From positions 70,803-134,802 of the forward strand of contig QUFP01000005.1 in assembly GCA_003478935.1 (NCBI GenBank): a stretch of 64,000 bases of DNA, given 5' to 3'. Made by a program: the position numbers and the translations under genes. The stretch comes from Firmicutes bacterium AF25-13AC (GTDB lineage Bacteria; Bacillota; Clostridia; Lachnospirales; Lachnospiraceae). The stretch's first letter is position 1, and each line of letters begins with the position of its first letter. The notes under the pieces are model-generated. The model was not told where the DNA came from. It searched no databases and saw nothing but the letters and a program-made list of their open reading frames with translations. Positions 55,951 through 64,000 of the stretch are shown here, piece by piece.

Positions 55951-56376
55951 ATGAATATTGATGCAGAAGTTTTAATTAAGGAAGCAATTGAGGCTAGAAA
56001 AATGGCCTACACGCCGTATTCTCATTTTAAGGTAGGCGCTGCGCTTCTTACAGCTGATGGAAAAATTTATCGTGGCTGCAATATTGAAAATGCAGGCTAT
56101 ACGCCGAGCAACTGTGCGGAGCGTACTGCATTCTTTAAAGCTGTCAGTGAGGGAGAACGCTCTTTTGCGGCAATAGCAATTGTAGCAGGTCCAGAAAATG
56201 GCGATCTTGTGCTGACTGCACCATGTGGTGTATGCCGTCAGGTTATGATGGAATTTTGTGATTATGAGACCTTCCCAATAATTCTGGGAAGTTCACCGAA
56301 AGATTATAAAATCATGACCTTAAAAGAAATTCTTCCGCTTGGTTTTGGACCGAAGAATTTAAACATTGAGCTTTAA
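55951..56376 (+). CDS. cdd: Cytidine deaminase
   Basis: A 141-residue homotetrameric-type deaminase converting (deoxy)cytidine to (deoxy)uridine. Zinc ligands and the catalytic Glu are in NCAERTAFFKAV and PCGVCRQVMMEF; GCNIENAGY binds the ribose. ATG 55951 is chosen (AGGA eight bases upstream) over 55945. Its place at the end of the nucleoside importer operon means imported cytidine can feed udp and udk. Confidence 0.94.
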   Translation: MNIDAEVLIKEAIEARKMAYTPYSHFKVGAALLTADGKIYRGCNIENAGYTPSNCAERTAFFKAVSEGERSFAAIAIVAGPENGDLVLTAPCGVCRQVMMEFCDYETFPIILGSSPKDYKIMTLKEILPLGFGPKNLNIEL

Positions 56377-56390
56377 CAAATGAAGAAATC

Positions 56391-56434
56391 AAAAAATGCT
56401 GACCTAGGGGAAAGACTTTAGGTTGGCATTTTTT
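56391..56434 (+). terminator. Terminator after cdd
   Basis: AAATGCTGACCTA and TTAGGTTGGCATTT pair across an 11-base loop, followed by TTTT. Confidence 0.85.
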
Positions 56435-56476
56435 ATTGATTTTTATAACTTATTCAATGAAATTGGTAAAATTGAA

Positions 56477-56505
56477 TTGAATTGTTTGAAATTTTGTGCT
56501 ATGAT
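56477..56505 (+). promoter_or_regulatory. Promoter of the helical-protein gene
   Basis: TTGAAT (56477-56482), 17-base spacer, TATGAT (56500-56505) with TGC just before it (extended -10). Confidence 0.7.
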
Positions 56506-56558
56506 AGGTGCAGAAATCACATAGAAAAAGCTGCACGGCAGCGAAAGAGAGGTAACAA

Positions 56559-58046
56559 ATGGCAGAGGAAAAGATGCAGGCAGCAAAGGTTCTGCTTAAA
56601 AATCCATACAGACAGGTAATACTTCAGGATTATAATAAGACATTAGAGAGTCATAAATTCCGTAAAAAGGCAGAAGAAATTGAAAATGAGCTTTCATGGT
56701 TTACAGGAAAAAGCAGCCAGTACAGAGTAGAGGATCGTCAGGGCTTCTTTAAACATTTTCAGGAGCATTATGCAGGCAAAAAGCATGCACCATTAGCACC
56801 TATGTATCGCCCGCTTAGCTCCTACAAGTTTGGCGAGGAACCGCAGATTGTTTATTTCATGATGCTTTTTGTAAAGAAGGATGAGGATTTAAAGCAGTTC
56901 CAGAATGATCATCCGAATCGTCAGGAGGTGCTTTCTAGTGATGTGCTTCGTATTCGCTATCTGAAGCTTCGCAATGAATATCGTCTGCTTGGAGCTTTGC
57001 TTGACAGCTTAGATAAGGGTGTTGGTGCAATTGAGGTAACTATTGCAGAGCATTTTGTAACTGATTATACTCAGAATATGGATAAGTTAAGCATATCCCA
57101 GTTAAACAGTCGTTTCTTCCGCTCATTACGTGCACAAAAGACTGATCAGAGTTTTGCACTGTTAGAGCTTTTAAAGGAGAAGGATGCACCGGATACAGAT
57201 TATATGGAGCTGCTTGCAACATATAATGCAAGAGACTTTGAAAAGTTAGTTGAGCTCGCAGATAAGTTCCCGAAGGAAAACAGAAACTATCAGCCAGTTA
57301 TGGTACTTCGCACAGAGGCACAGGCTCGTCTTGGAAATATTCAGGGATTTATTGACAGCTTTAAGGTAGTTGATGATGAGGTAGTTGATACAGTTCATTT
57401 CCTGTTCTTATTGCAGGAACTGATCACTCATGCAGATTATAAGGAACTGGATAATGATGAATTTGATCTTTCTATTCAGGAGCTGTTAAAGAGCAAATTT
57501 AAGCAAGTAGAATCCTCCACATTTGCAGGTCCGGTTAGCAGAAACTTTGTAAACTTCCTGCTTGAAGGTCTTCCGATTGCAGAGGAGCTTGCAGCAATTA
57601 AGAAGGAAAAGGGTGAGGATGCAATTCCGCAGGATCGCTTAGATCGTCTGTATCAGCTGCAGATGGCGCTCGATCTTTATCCAAATGAGGATGTGAGCAG
57701 CTTAATTGATATTGAAACTATTGAGGAAAATGGATCTGCAAAGAGCAGAGAGAAGATTGGCCGTCTGGCACTGAGTCTGCTTCTTGAGAAGAGCCAGGAT
57801 AAGAGCTTTGATAATATTTATCTTGCATTCCAGGCACTGGCACGCATGGGACTTCAGAAGGCATTTGTAAGCAATGTTGAGAACAATTTGCCAGCACTTG
57901 TTCAGTTTGGAAGAAGCGGACAAAGAAGAGCATTTGATCTTATTAAGGCCGCTTATATCGCAAAGAAAGGCGCAGGTCTTGATACAGCAGAGCTTGAGAA
58001 GATTCTGACAGAAAATAATATTAGTCTTGAGACAGAAGAGAAATAA
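56559..58046 (+). CDS. Unknown helical protein, 495 residues
   Basis: A soluble protein with no signal peptide or membrane helix, predicted to be almost entirely alpha-helical. Paired helices such as ARDFEKLVELADKFP and RTEAQARLGNIQGFIDSFK suggest TPR-like solenoid repeats. The N-terminus (LLKNPYRQVILQDYNKTLES) and the positively charged region around FFKHFQEHYAGKKHAP have no motif I know. It is a single-gene unit with its own good promoter and terminator and a GAGAGG ribosome site, so it is clearly a real gene. A scaffold or protein-interaction role is a guess from the fold. Confidence 0.75.
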   Translation: MAEEKMQAAKVLLKNPYRQVILQDYNKTLESHKFRKKAEEIENELSWFTGKSSQYRVEDRQGFFKHFQEHYAGKKHAPLAPMYRPLSSYKFGEEPQIVYFMMLFVKKDEDLKQFQNDHPNRQEVLSSDVLRIRYLKLRNEYRLLGALLDSLDKGVGAIEVTIAEHFVTDYTQNMDKLSISQLNSRFFRSLRAQKTDQSFALLELLKEKDAPDTDYMELLATYNARDFEKLVELADKFPKENRNYQPVMVLRTEAQARLGNIQGFIDSFKVVDDEVVDTVHFLFLLQELITHADYKELDNDEFDLSIQELLKSKFKQVESSTFAGPVSRNFVNFLLEGLPIAEELAAIKKEKGEDAIPQDRLDRLYQLQMALDLYPNEDVSSLIDIETIEENGSAKSREKIGRLALSLLLEKSQDKSFDNIYLAFQALARMGLQKAFVSNVENNLPALVQFGRSGQRRAFDLIKAAYIAKKGAGLDTAELEKILTENNISLETEEK

Positions 58047-58076
58047 ATCCGCAGCTATGCTGCCGGAATGCAAAAA

Positions 58077-58109
58077 GGGGCAGCTGCTTTTTGAGCAGCC
58101 GCTCTTTTT
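58077..58109 (+). terminator. Intrinsic terminator
   Basis: GGGGCAGCTGCT and AGCAGCCGCTC pair across a short T-rich loop, followed by TTTTT. Confidence 0.82.
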
Positions 58110-58277
58110 GTTACCATGATCTATGGATAAACGCCTTTTGATTCGTTCCCGGGTACGGCAAAAGACGATATGAAGACAGTATGTACAGAATATCTTGTTT
58201 TATTCTGTTTGACACGAGATTTTTCACCGGCATTTGTGCCTGAAATAAAAGGCACAGGAAGATATGAGGATTTAAGA

Positions 58278-60284
58278 ATGGAAGAACGATATTTGCAGCT
58301 TTTGGCAAGAGAATACCCAAACCGTCAGGCAGCTTTGTGCGAAATCGCAAATTTGACAGCAATGAGCAGCCTGCCAAAAGGAACAGAATATTTTTTTAGT
58401 GATCTACATGGGGAGCATAAGGGCTTTTCAGAGTTGATGAACGGTGCATCAGGAGTAATTCGTGAGAAGATTCGTATTCAATTTCAGGATGTACTGACTA
58501 ATCCACAGCAAAATCAGCTTGCCAATTTGATTTATGATCCGGTTAAGGTACTTAGTTTGATGCATGAGTATGGCAGAGATACAAATGAATGGATGAAGAA
58601 TACTATTTTTTATCTGACGCAGCTGTGCCGCAGTGTCAGTGCTAAATATTCACGTGTGCATGTGAGAAGCAAAATTCCGCATGAGTATGATTACCTTATG
58701 GAAGAACTTTTATATCCAGGTCAGGACGAGGGCCGTTTAGAATATGGAAGCAGCATTATTGAGGCAGTTGTGTCAAGTGGGCTTGCAGATACGTTTATTC
58801 CCCAGTTTTGCAAGTTGATCCGCAGTCTGACAATGGATTGGATTCATGTAATTGGTGATATTTTTGACAGAGGACCACGCCCAGACAGGATCATGGAGGA
58901 ATTAATTGAATATGGCGATGTTGATATTCAGTGGGGAAATCATGATATTTCATGGATGGGTGCTGCATGCGGAAACCGTGTATTAATTGCAAATGTTGTG
59001 CGCATGGGAATTAGCTATAACAATTTTGACTGCCTTGAAGATGGTTATGGAATCAATTTGCGTCCTTTATCAGATTTTGCATCAGAGGTTTACCGCGATG
59101 ATTTATGCGAGCGCTTTTTGCCAAAGGTATTAGATGAAAATGTTTATGATAAGGTGGCAAAGAGTCTGTCTGCTAAGATGCATAAAGCGATGGCTATTAT
59201 CCAGCTAAAACTTATTGGCCAGATGGTGCACCGTCATCCAGAATATCATATGGAAGATAGAAATTTGCTTGAACATATTGATTACGAGAAAGGACTGTAT
59301 AAGTATAATGGAATTACGTGCCCGTTAACTGATACGAATTTTCCAACGGTTGATCCTAAAAATCCGCTTGAGCTTACACAAAAGGAATCGCAGCTTATGG
59401 ATGTGTTAGCTGCATCATTTGCACACAGCGAAGCTTTGCAGCGTCATGTGCGTTTTCTTTACAGCAGCGGAAGCATGTATTTATGTATGAATGGCAATTT
59501 GTTGTTTCATGGCTGTATTCCGATGAATGAAGATGGAAGCTTTGAAAAAGTAGAGGTCGATGGCGTCAGATATGCTGGCAGAGCATTGTTAGATCGCCTT
59601 GAGCGCTCAGCGAGAGAAGCCTATTTTCTTCCTAAGGATCACCCGGATAAGCAAAAGAATGTTGACAAGATGTGGCTTTTGTGGTGCAGTGCACAGTCAC
59701 CTTTATTTGGTAAGAGCCGAATGTCTGCATTTGAACGATATTTTACAAAAGAGAAAGCACTGCATGAGGAGGTATATAATAGCTATTATCGTCTGAGTGC
59801 AGATTCACATGTGTGCGAGCAGATTTTAAAGGAATTTGGCGTAGATCCTGTACATGGTCATATAATAAATGGTCATGTTCCTGTTCGTCAAAAAGATGGT
59901 GAAAATCCGGTTAAGGCAGATGGAAAGTTATATGTAATTGATGGAGGATTGTCAAAAGCTTATCAGGCCAAAACTGGTATTGCAGGCTACACTCTGATTT
60001 TTAATTCACATTATCTTGCACTGGCACAGCATCATGATTATATTTCACATCCATTGTCTAAGCCAGAATCAGATGATATGCCAACTCTTCAGATTACACA
60101 GAAAATGGACAAAAGAATACTTGTATCAGACACGGATGCAGGCAAGAAGCTTTCTCAAAGAATTGAAGAACTGCGCCTTCTTGTAAAGGCATATGAAAAT
60201 GGCAGTTTTGTAGAGCGGGCTATCGCTGCATATCCAAAAACGATTCCGAGTCTTCATATGGAAACTATGGAAATTGTACGATAA
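58278..60284 (+). CDS. fbp: Fructose-1,6-bisphosphatase class III
   Basis: A 668-residue class III FBPase of the Firmicutes type, for gluconeogenesis. Metallophosphoesterase motifs are FFSDLHGEHKGF, VIGDIFDRGPRPDRIM, IQWGNHDISWMGA and IINGHVPVRQKDGENP. ATG 58278 is chosen because AGGA lies seven bases upstream and the length fits the family; an open extension upstream to 58170 has no site. The gene is followed by glgB, fitting a carbon-storage theme. Confidence 0.93.
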   Translation: MEERYLQLLAREYPNRQAALCEIANLTAMSSLPKGTEYFFSDLHGEHKGFSELMNGASGVIREKIRIQFQDVLTNPQQNQLANLIYDPVKVLSLMHEYGRDTNEWMKNTIFYLTQLCRSVSAKYSRVHVRSKIPHEYDYLMEELLYPGQDEGRLEYGSSIIEAVVSSGLADTFIPQFCKLIRSLTMDWIHVIGDIFDRGPRPDRIMEELIEYGDVDIQWGNHDISWMGAACGNRVLIANVVRMGISYNNFDCLEDGYGINLRPLSDFASEVYRDDLCERFLPKVLDENVYDKVAKSLSAKMHKAMAIIQLKLIGQMVHRHPEYHMEDRNLLEHIDYEKGLYKYNGITCPLTDTNFPTVDPKNPLELTQKESQLMDVLAASFAHSEALQRHVRFLYSSGSMYLCMNGNLLFHGCIPMNEDGSFEKVEVDGVRYAGRALLDRLERSAREAYFLPKDHPDKQKNVDKMWLLWCSAQSPLFGKSRMSAFERYFTKEKALHEEVYNSYYRLSADSHVCEQILKEFGVDPVHGHIINGHVPVRQKDGENPVKADGKLYVIDGGLSKAYQAKTGIAGYTLIFNSHYLALAQHHDYISHPLSKPESDDMPTLQITQKMDKRILVSDTDAGKKLSQRIEELRLLVKAYENGSFVERAIAAYPKTIPSLHMETMEIVR

Positions 60285-60316
60285 CGTTAAAACAAACACG
60301 AATATTCATAGAGATA

Positions 60317-60345
60317 TTGACGAAAAACATAAAAAGGTGTATGAT
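60317..60345 (+). promoter_or_regulatory. Promoter of glgB
   Basis: TTGACG (60317-60322), 17-base spacer, TATGAT (60340-60345). This excludes a translation start at 60317. Confidence 0.75.
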
Positions 60346-60406
60346 ATATCTGTCTATTCGTAATTTCAGAAAAGGTTTTGTAGGAACCGGAAAGGTAAGG
60401 AAAGTT

Positions 60407-62710
60407 ATGAAGTACAAGATTATGGAATACGATGATGTGCTGAAGCTTTATGAGGCTGACCTAGATCTGCGCGTCAATGATTATCATAAAAAAAGGGAGG
60501 AACTTATTGGCGCAAATGGATCAATTGTGGATTTTGCCAATGGACATGAATATTTTGGTATACACAGAACATCGGAAGGGTGGGTTTACCGTGAGTGGGC
60601 ACCGGGCGCTTCTAAGATGTATCTGGCAGGTGAGTTCAATGGCTGGAATCACAGAAAACATCCAATGGAGCGTTTAGAAAACGGCGTTTTCGAGATAAAG
60701 CTTTCTAAGGATACGCTGTGGAATGGGTGTAAGGTCTTAGCAATTGTAGAGCATGATGGTCAGGAGCTTGAGAGAATCCCGCTGTATGCACGCAGAGTTG
60801 TTCAGGATCCTACAACCTATCTTTGGAGTGCAGAGGTTTATGATCCAGAGACGCCATTTGCATGGACGGATCAGGATTTCCACAGTGAACTTCCGCCGTA
60901 TATTTATGAGTGTCATGTTGGTATGGCTCAGGAGGAGAGAAAAGTTGGTTCTTATCTTGAATTTGCAGATAAGATACTTCCGCGCATACAAAATCTTGGA
61001 TATAATACTATTCAGATTATGGCTATTATGGAGCATCCTTACTACGGTTCCTTTGGTTATCAGATCGGCAGCTTTTTCGCACCAGCTTCTCGAAGCGGTA
61101 TGCCGGAAGATCTGAAATATCTTGTAAATAAAGCACACAGCATGGGTATTCGTGTGCTGCTTGATGTTGTACATTCTCATGCTGCAAAGAATACACGTGA
61201 GGGAATCAACGAATTCGATGGAACAGATTACCAGTTCTTCCACAGTGGCGCAAGAGGCTATCATCAGGCTTGGGATACCAGATTGTTTAATTATGGAAAG
61301 AATGAAGTTATTCATTTCCTGCTTTCAAATTTAAAGTACTGGATGAAGGAATTCCATTTTGATGGTTTCCGTTTTGATGGTGTTACAAGTATGCTATATC
61401 TTGATCATGGTCTTGGAACAAGCTTTGACAATTATGACAAGTATTTTTCCATGAACACAGATATTGAAGCAATTACTTATCTTACATTGGCAAATGAGCT
61501 TATTCATGAGGTAAATCCGAATGCAATGAGTATCGCAGAGGATATGTCTGGTATGCCAGGCATGTGTATTCCGATTGAAGAGGGTGGTATTGGCTTTGAT
61601 TATCGTCTTGCAATGGGTATTCCAGATATGTGGATCAAGTTCTTAAAGGAATATAAGGATGAAGATTGGGATATGTGGAAGCTTTGGCATGAGCTTACCA
61701 GCCACAGACCACATGAGAAGGTAATTGCTTATGCAGAGTCTCATGACCAGGCACTTGTTGGTGATAAGACAATTATGTTCCGTTTATGTGATAAGGAAAT
61801 GTATTGGTCTATGGAGAAGAATACCCAGAACTACATCATTGACAGAGGTGTAGCACTGCACAAGATGATTCGCTTTATTACGATGACACTTGGCGGCGAG
61901 GGCTATTTAAACTTCATGGGCAATGAATTTGGTCATCCAGAGTGGATTGATTTCCCGAGAGAGGGCAATGGCTGGAGTTATCATTATTGTAGACGTCAGT
62001 GGAGCTTAGTTGACAATCCAAACTTAAAGTACTGCTGGCTGAATGATTTTGATAAGGCAATGATTTCATTCACAAAAGAGCACCATATCTTAGAAGATGA
62101 GAACCCATACAATATGTGGGTACATCAGCAGGATGATATGATGATTTATGAGAAGGGAAATGTTGTATTTGCATTTAACTTCCATCCAAATCGTTCTTTT
62201 GAGGGCTATTTTGTTCCAGTATCTAAGGCTGGAAAGTATCATGCTGTATTGACATCAGATGAGAGCAGATTTGGTGGACAGGATCGTATTGCGAAGGACG
62301 TCGTCTATAATACGGTTGAACTTCCAGATGGAAGAACAGGCTTCTTTGCTTATCTGCCAAGCCGTACAGCAGCAGCATTTTGCAGAATCGAGGATGCAGT
62401 ATCAAAAAAAGAGACTGCCGCAGCTAAGGATGCGGTAGAAAAACCAAAGAGAGGCCGTCCGAGAAAAGCAAAGACAGAAGAACTCACAGAGGCAGCAAAG
62501 ACAGAAAAGCCAACTAGATCAAGAAGAGTAAAAAAGGAAGCTGCAGAAGAAGTACCAGCAGAGAAGCCAAAGAGAGGCCGCCCAAGAAAGGTTAAGGAAC
62601 AAGAACCAGAAGTGACGCCAAAGAAAGAGGCAGCAGAGGTACCAGCAGAAAAACCAAAGAGAGGCCGTCCGAGAAAAAAGCCAGTTGAGGCAGCGGCACC
62701 TGAAAAATAA
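60407..62710 (+). CDS. glgB: 1,4-alpha-glucan branching enzyme with AT-hook-like C-terminal tail
   Basis: A 767-residue glycogen branching enzyme. The CBM48 domain comes first (about 55-150, GWVYREWAPGASKMYLAGEF), then the GH13 barrel with the nucleophile Asp in HFDGFRFDGVTSMLY, the Glu in SIAEDMSGMPG and Asp in AYAESHDQALVGDK, then a C-terminal beta domain ending near residue 660. The long close match to the animal/plant GBE1 pattern (GGEGYLNFMGNEFGHPEWID) puts it in GH13_8. The last ~105 residues are Lys/Pro/Glu/Ala-rich with three KPKRGRPRK motifs. ATG 60407 follows GTAAGGAAAG. Confidence 0.9.
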   Translation: MKYKIMEYDDVLKLYEADLDLRVNDYHKKREELIGANGSIVDFANGHEYFGIHRTSEGWVYREWAPGASKMYLAGEFNGWNHRKHPMERLENGVFEIKLSKDTLWNGCKVLAIVEHDGQELERIPLYARRVVQDPTTYLWSAEVYDPETPFAWTDQDFHSELPPYIYECHVGMAQEERKVGSYLEFADKILPRIQNLGYNTIQIMAIMEHPYYGSFGYQIGSFFAPASRSGMPEDLKYLVNKAHSMGIRVLLDVVHSHAAKNTREGINEFDGTDYQFFHSGARGYHQAWDTRLFNYGKNEVIHFLLSNLKYWMKEFHFDGFRFDGVTSMLYLDHGLGTSFDNYDKYFSMNTDIEAITYLTLANELIHEVNPNAMSIAEDMSGMPGMCIPIEEGGIGFDYRLAMGIPDMWIKFLKEYKDEDWDMWKLWHELTSHRPHEKVIAYAESHDQALVGDKTIMFRLCDKEMYWSMEKNTQNYIIDRGVALHKMIRFITMTLGGEGYLNFMGNEFGHPEWIDFPREGNGWSYHYCRRQWSLVDNPNLKYCWLNDFDKAMISFTKEHHILEDENPYNMWVHQQDDMMIYEKGNVVFAFNFHPNRSFEGYFVPVSKAGKYHAVLTSDESRFGGQDRIAKDVVYNTVELPDGRTGFFAYLPSRTAAAFCRIEDAVSKKETAAAKDAVEKPKRGRPRKAKTEELTEAAKTEKPTRSRRVKKEAAEEVPAEKPKRGRPRKVKEQEPEVTPKKEAAEVPAEKPKRGRPRKKPVEAAAPEK
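62438..62685 (+). repeat. Three repeats coding AT-hook-like motifs in the GlgB tail
   Basis: A near-identical unit close to CCAAAGAGAGGCCGTCCGAG occurs near 62443, 62567 and 62653, coding KRGRPRK each time. Confidence 0.85.
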
Positions 62711-62728
62711 TTATTATATAATGATATG

Positions 62729-62761
62729 AAAAAGAGGAACTGTTTTGCAGTTCCTCTTTTT
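62729..62761. terminator. Bidirectional terminator between glgB and the AraC gene
   Basis: AAAAGAGGAACTG and CAGTTCCTCTTTT form a perfect stem with a 5-base loop, with A and T runs on the two sides. Confidence 0.88.
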
Positions 62762-62771
62762 GATGACAGAA

Positions 62772-63713
62772 TTATCGTTCTGCTTCCATCCAACCATTAA
62801 ATTTCATGATCTTAGATTTTTGCAATCGTTCATCCTGACTGTCACAGCAGCGATATTCTCGTGGTGACATGCCGATCATACGGCTGAAATAACGGTTAAA
62901 GCTGGAAATTGAGTGAAAACCAACATCCTCCGATATATTTAATATAGAATTTTCAGTTGAGCGAAGCAGATAGCACGCTTTATTGATACGTACAGTGTTT
63001 AAATATTCGAGTGGGCTGCGGCCCATCGCAAGATTGAAAATACGCCTAAAATGCGTTGGGCTTAATCCGCATAGCTCTGCTAAATAATCCATTGAAAAGG
63101 TTGTCATATAATTTTGCTTGATATACTCAAGTGCCGGGACGATTGAGAGCGTAGAGGCACTGTCTAACGTTTCTGGTGCAGCGTCCTGTTTAGGAAGAAA
63201 ATTAACAGCGTCAATCAACAGTGAAAGAAAATCAGAACGAACCTTTAAGTGGTGATTCGACGGTTTTTCCTGCATTGAATAGCATATCTGATTAAAATAA
63301 AAGGAAACAGAAGGGCTTTGACCTGCAGGAATTAAAAAGGCAGAATTTATTTTTCGAAGCAATTCTGATGTTTGCTTAGCATATCCGCCAGTCAATGGGT
63401 CAAGAAGCTCCTGCGGATCGACAAACAGGTATGTCCATAGACTTTGTGTACCAGGTGCACTATATGTTGTGTGAGGAATGTTTCGTGCAATTATAGTAAT
63501 ATCTCCAGCCGAAAAATGGCGGCTTTCTTTTTGGATAATTAGTGTACCTTCTCCTTCGTGACAAAGACCAATTTCAAGACAGTTATGAAAGTGAAGATTG
63601 GCACTTGGAACATCAGAAATCCACCACTGGTTTCCTGTCAGCAACAGAATAGGAAATTCAACACGAAGCGGGTAATTACGAAATTCAGTAATAATATTTT
63701 TTTGTTTAGCCAT
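62772..63713 (-). CDS. AraC family transcriptional regulator
   Basis: A 313-residue regulator. The N-terminal cupin domain (about 30-110, HFHNCLEIGLCHEGEGTLII and SAGDITIIARNIPHTTY) probably binds a sugar. The C-terminal AraC domain (about 200-295) has two helix-turn-helix motifs: FSMDYLAELCGLSPTHFRRI and ILNISEDVGFHSISSFNRYF. Start at ATG 63713 has GGAG eight bases upstream. Its target is unknown; the neighbouring glgB is convergent, not divergent. Confidence 0.9.
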   Translation of the reverse strand: MAKQKNIITEFRNYPLRVEFPILLLTGNQWWISDVPSANLHFHNCLEIGLCHEGEGTLIIQKESRHFSAGDITIIARNIPHTTYSAPGTQSLWTYLFVDPQELLDPLTGGYAKQTSELLRKINSAFLIPAGQSPSVSFYFNQICYSMQEKPSNHHLKVRSDFLSLLIDAVNFLPKQDAAPETLDSASTLSIVPALEYIKQNYMTTFSMDYLAELCGLSPTHFRRIFNLAMGRSPLEYLNTVRINKACYLLRSTENSILNISEDVGFHSISSFNRYFSRMIGMSPREYRCCDSQDERLQKSKIMKFNGWMEAER

Positions 63714-64000
63714 AGTATACTCCATTAATGATATTGATTTTGTATAAAATCATGTGTTAGTGTTACTTCCATTCTAAACTGACTTAACCCAGCGGCAAGC
63801 CACTGGGGTTCCATTGACGGAGTTCTAGTGCCTGCGTACATCGCAAGGACTTTGGCAGACACATCTGTTCCGGAGCAACAAAACTCGCGAACAAGCAGTC
63901 CTACGACCACATTTGTGTCGATTCGATGGTGCTGAATCTTCACGTTCGCGTTCTCTGGGCCACAAGATCTCCCAGATGGATACTAAGTCAAATACCCGGG
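63714..64000. other. Intergenic end region, possible right end of an IS200/IS605-type element
   Basis: No gene can be supported in the last 290 bases. On the minus strand CCCAGTGGC-TT-GCCGCTGGG (63789-63808 region) forms a stem followed by TTAAGTCA, which resembles the hairpin at the right end of IS200/IS605 elements. A 72-codon open frame across it has no recognisable TnpB motif. The element, if present, would extend beyond the window. Confidence 0.3.

Noticed and set aside
60317..60406. N-terminal extension of GlgB from a TTG at 60317
   Set aside because: That TTG is the first half of the -35 box (TTGACG-17-TATGAT), and the ribosome site is at 60397.

Overview
The window looks like chromosomal DNA of an anaerobic, spore-forming Clostridia member, most likely Lachnospiraceae. 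The base composition is moderately AT-rich, ribosome binding sites are strong (AAGGAGG type), and TTGACA-17-TATAAT promoters are common. It carries sporulation genes (spoIID, spoIIQ), a SCIFF ranthipeptide pair, class III fructose bisphosphatase, a glycyl-radical enzyme and a manganese riboswitch. No rRNA, tRNA or CRISPR array was seen.

Layout. 1-1350: the end of an ABC exporter, then mntP behind a yybP-ykoY (Mn2+) riboswitch. 1353-10283: a visibly more GC-rich integrative mobilizable element bounded by 15-bp inverted repeats. It carries a large serine recombinase, TnpV, an ECF-type sigma factor with a membrane partner, a MobA/MobL relaxase with a hairpin-rich candidate oriT, a RepA-like primase/ATPase and a TnpW remnant. 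10294-12512 (minus): a DUF1538 membrane protein with a tandem PII-like protein. 12662-24769: histidinol phosphatase, PepC, a FecB/C/D-type ABC operon ending in two unknown genes, ddl, spoIID-spoIIQ, a CYTH protein and a DJ-1/PfpI protein. 24899-31233: the tig-clpP-clpX-lon-yihA protein quality-control cluster. 31312-36841: SCIFF precursor and maturase followed by secDF, tgt and yajC. 36898-43680: DUF1836, PspA, an SPFH/zinc-ribbon protein, PcrA and RlmD. 43774-56376: a pyrimidine nucleoside salvage region (udp, udk, BMP-family lipoprotein, nucleoside ABC transporter, cdd), interleaved with an amino-acid ABC operon and the YjjI/YjjW glycyl-radical pair. 56559-63713: an unknown helical protein, fbp, glgB and an AraC regulator. 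The last ~280 bases resemble the end of an IS200/IS605-type element.

The most unusual protein-level observations are: (i) the amino-acid ABC binding protein at 47095-48165 appears circularly permuted, with its usual C-terminal ~60 residues at the N-terminus; (ii) the branching enzyme at 60407-62710 is of the eukaryote-like GH13_8 type and ends in a basic tail with three AT-hook-like KRGRPRK motifs; (iii) YjjI/YjjW sits inside a nucleoside-salvage neighbourhood; (iv) a double PII-like protein is translationally coupled to a duplicated DUF1538 membrane protein; (v) two neighbouring lipoproteins share long Glu/Lys/Ser/Ala repeat linkers.

About nine single-base frameshifts interrupt genes, including ones that are normally essential or conserved (tig twice, clpP, ddl, rlmD, yjjW, the SPFH gene, the element's repA and tnpW). 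Nearly all look like loss of one base from a short homopolymer. The likeliest explanation is uncorrected indel error in the assembly, so these genes are annotated as full-length loci with frameshifts. All calls are from reading the sequence; no database search was run.
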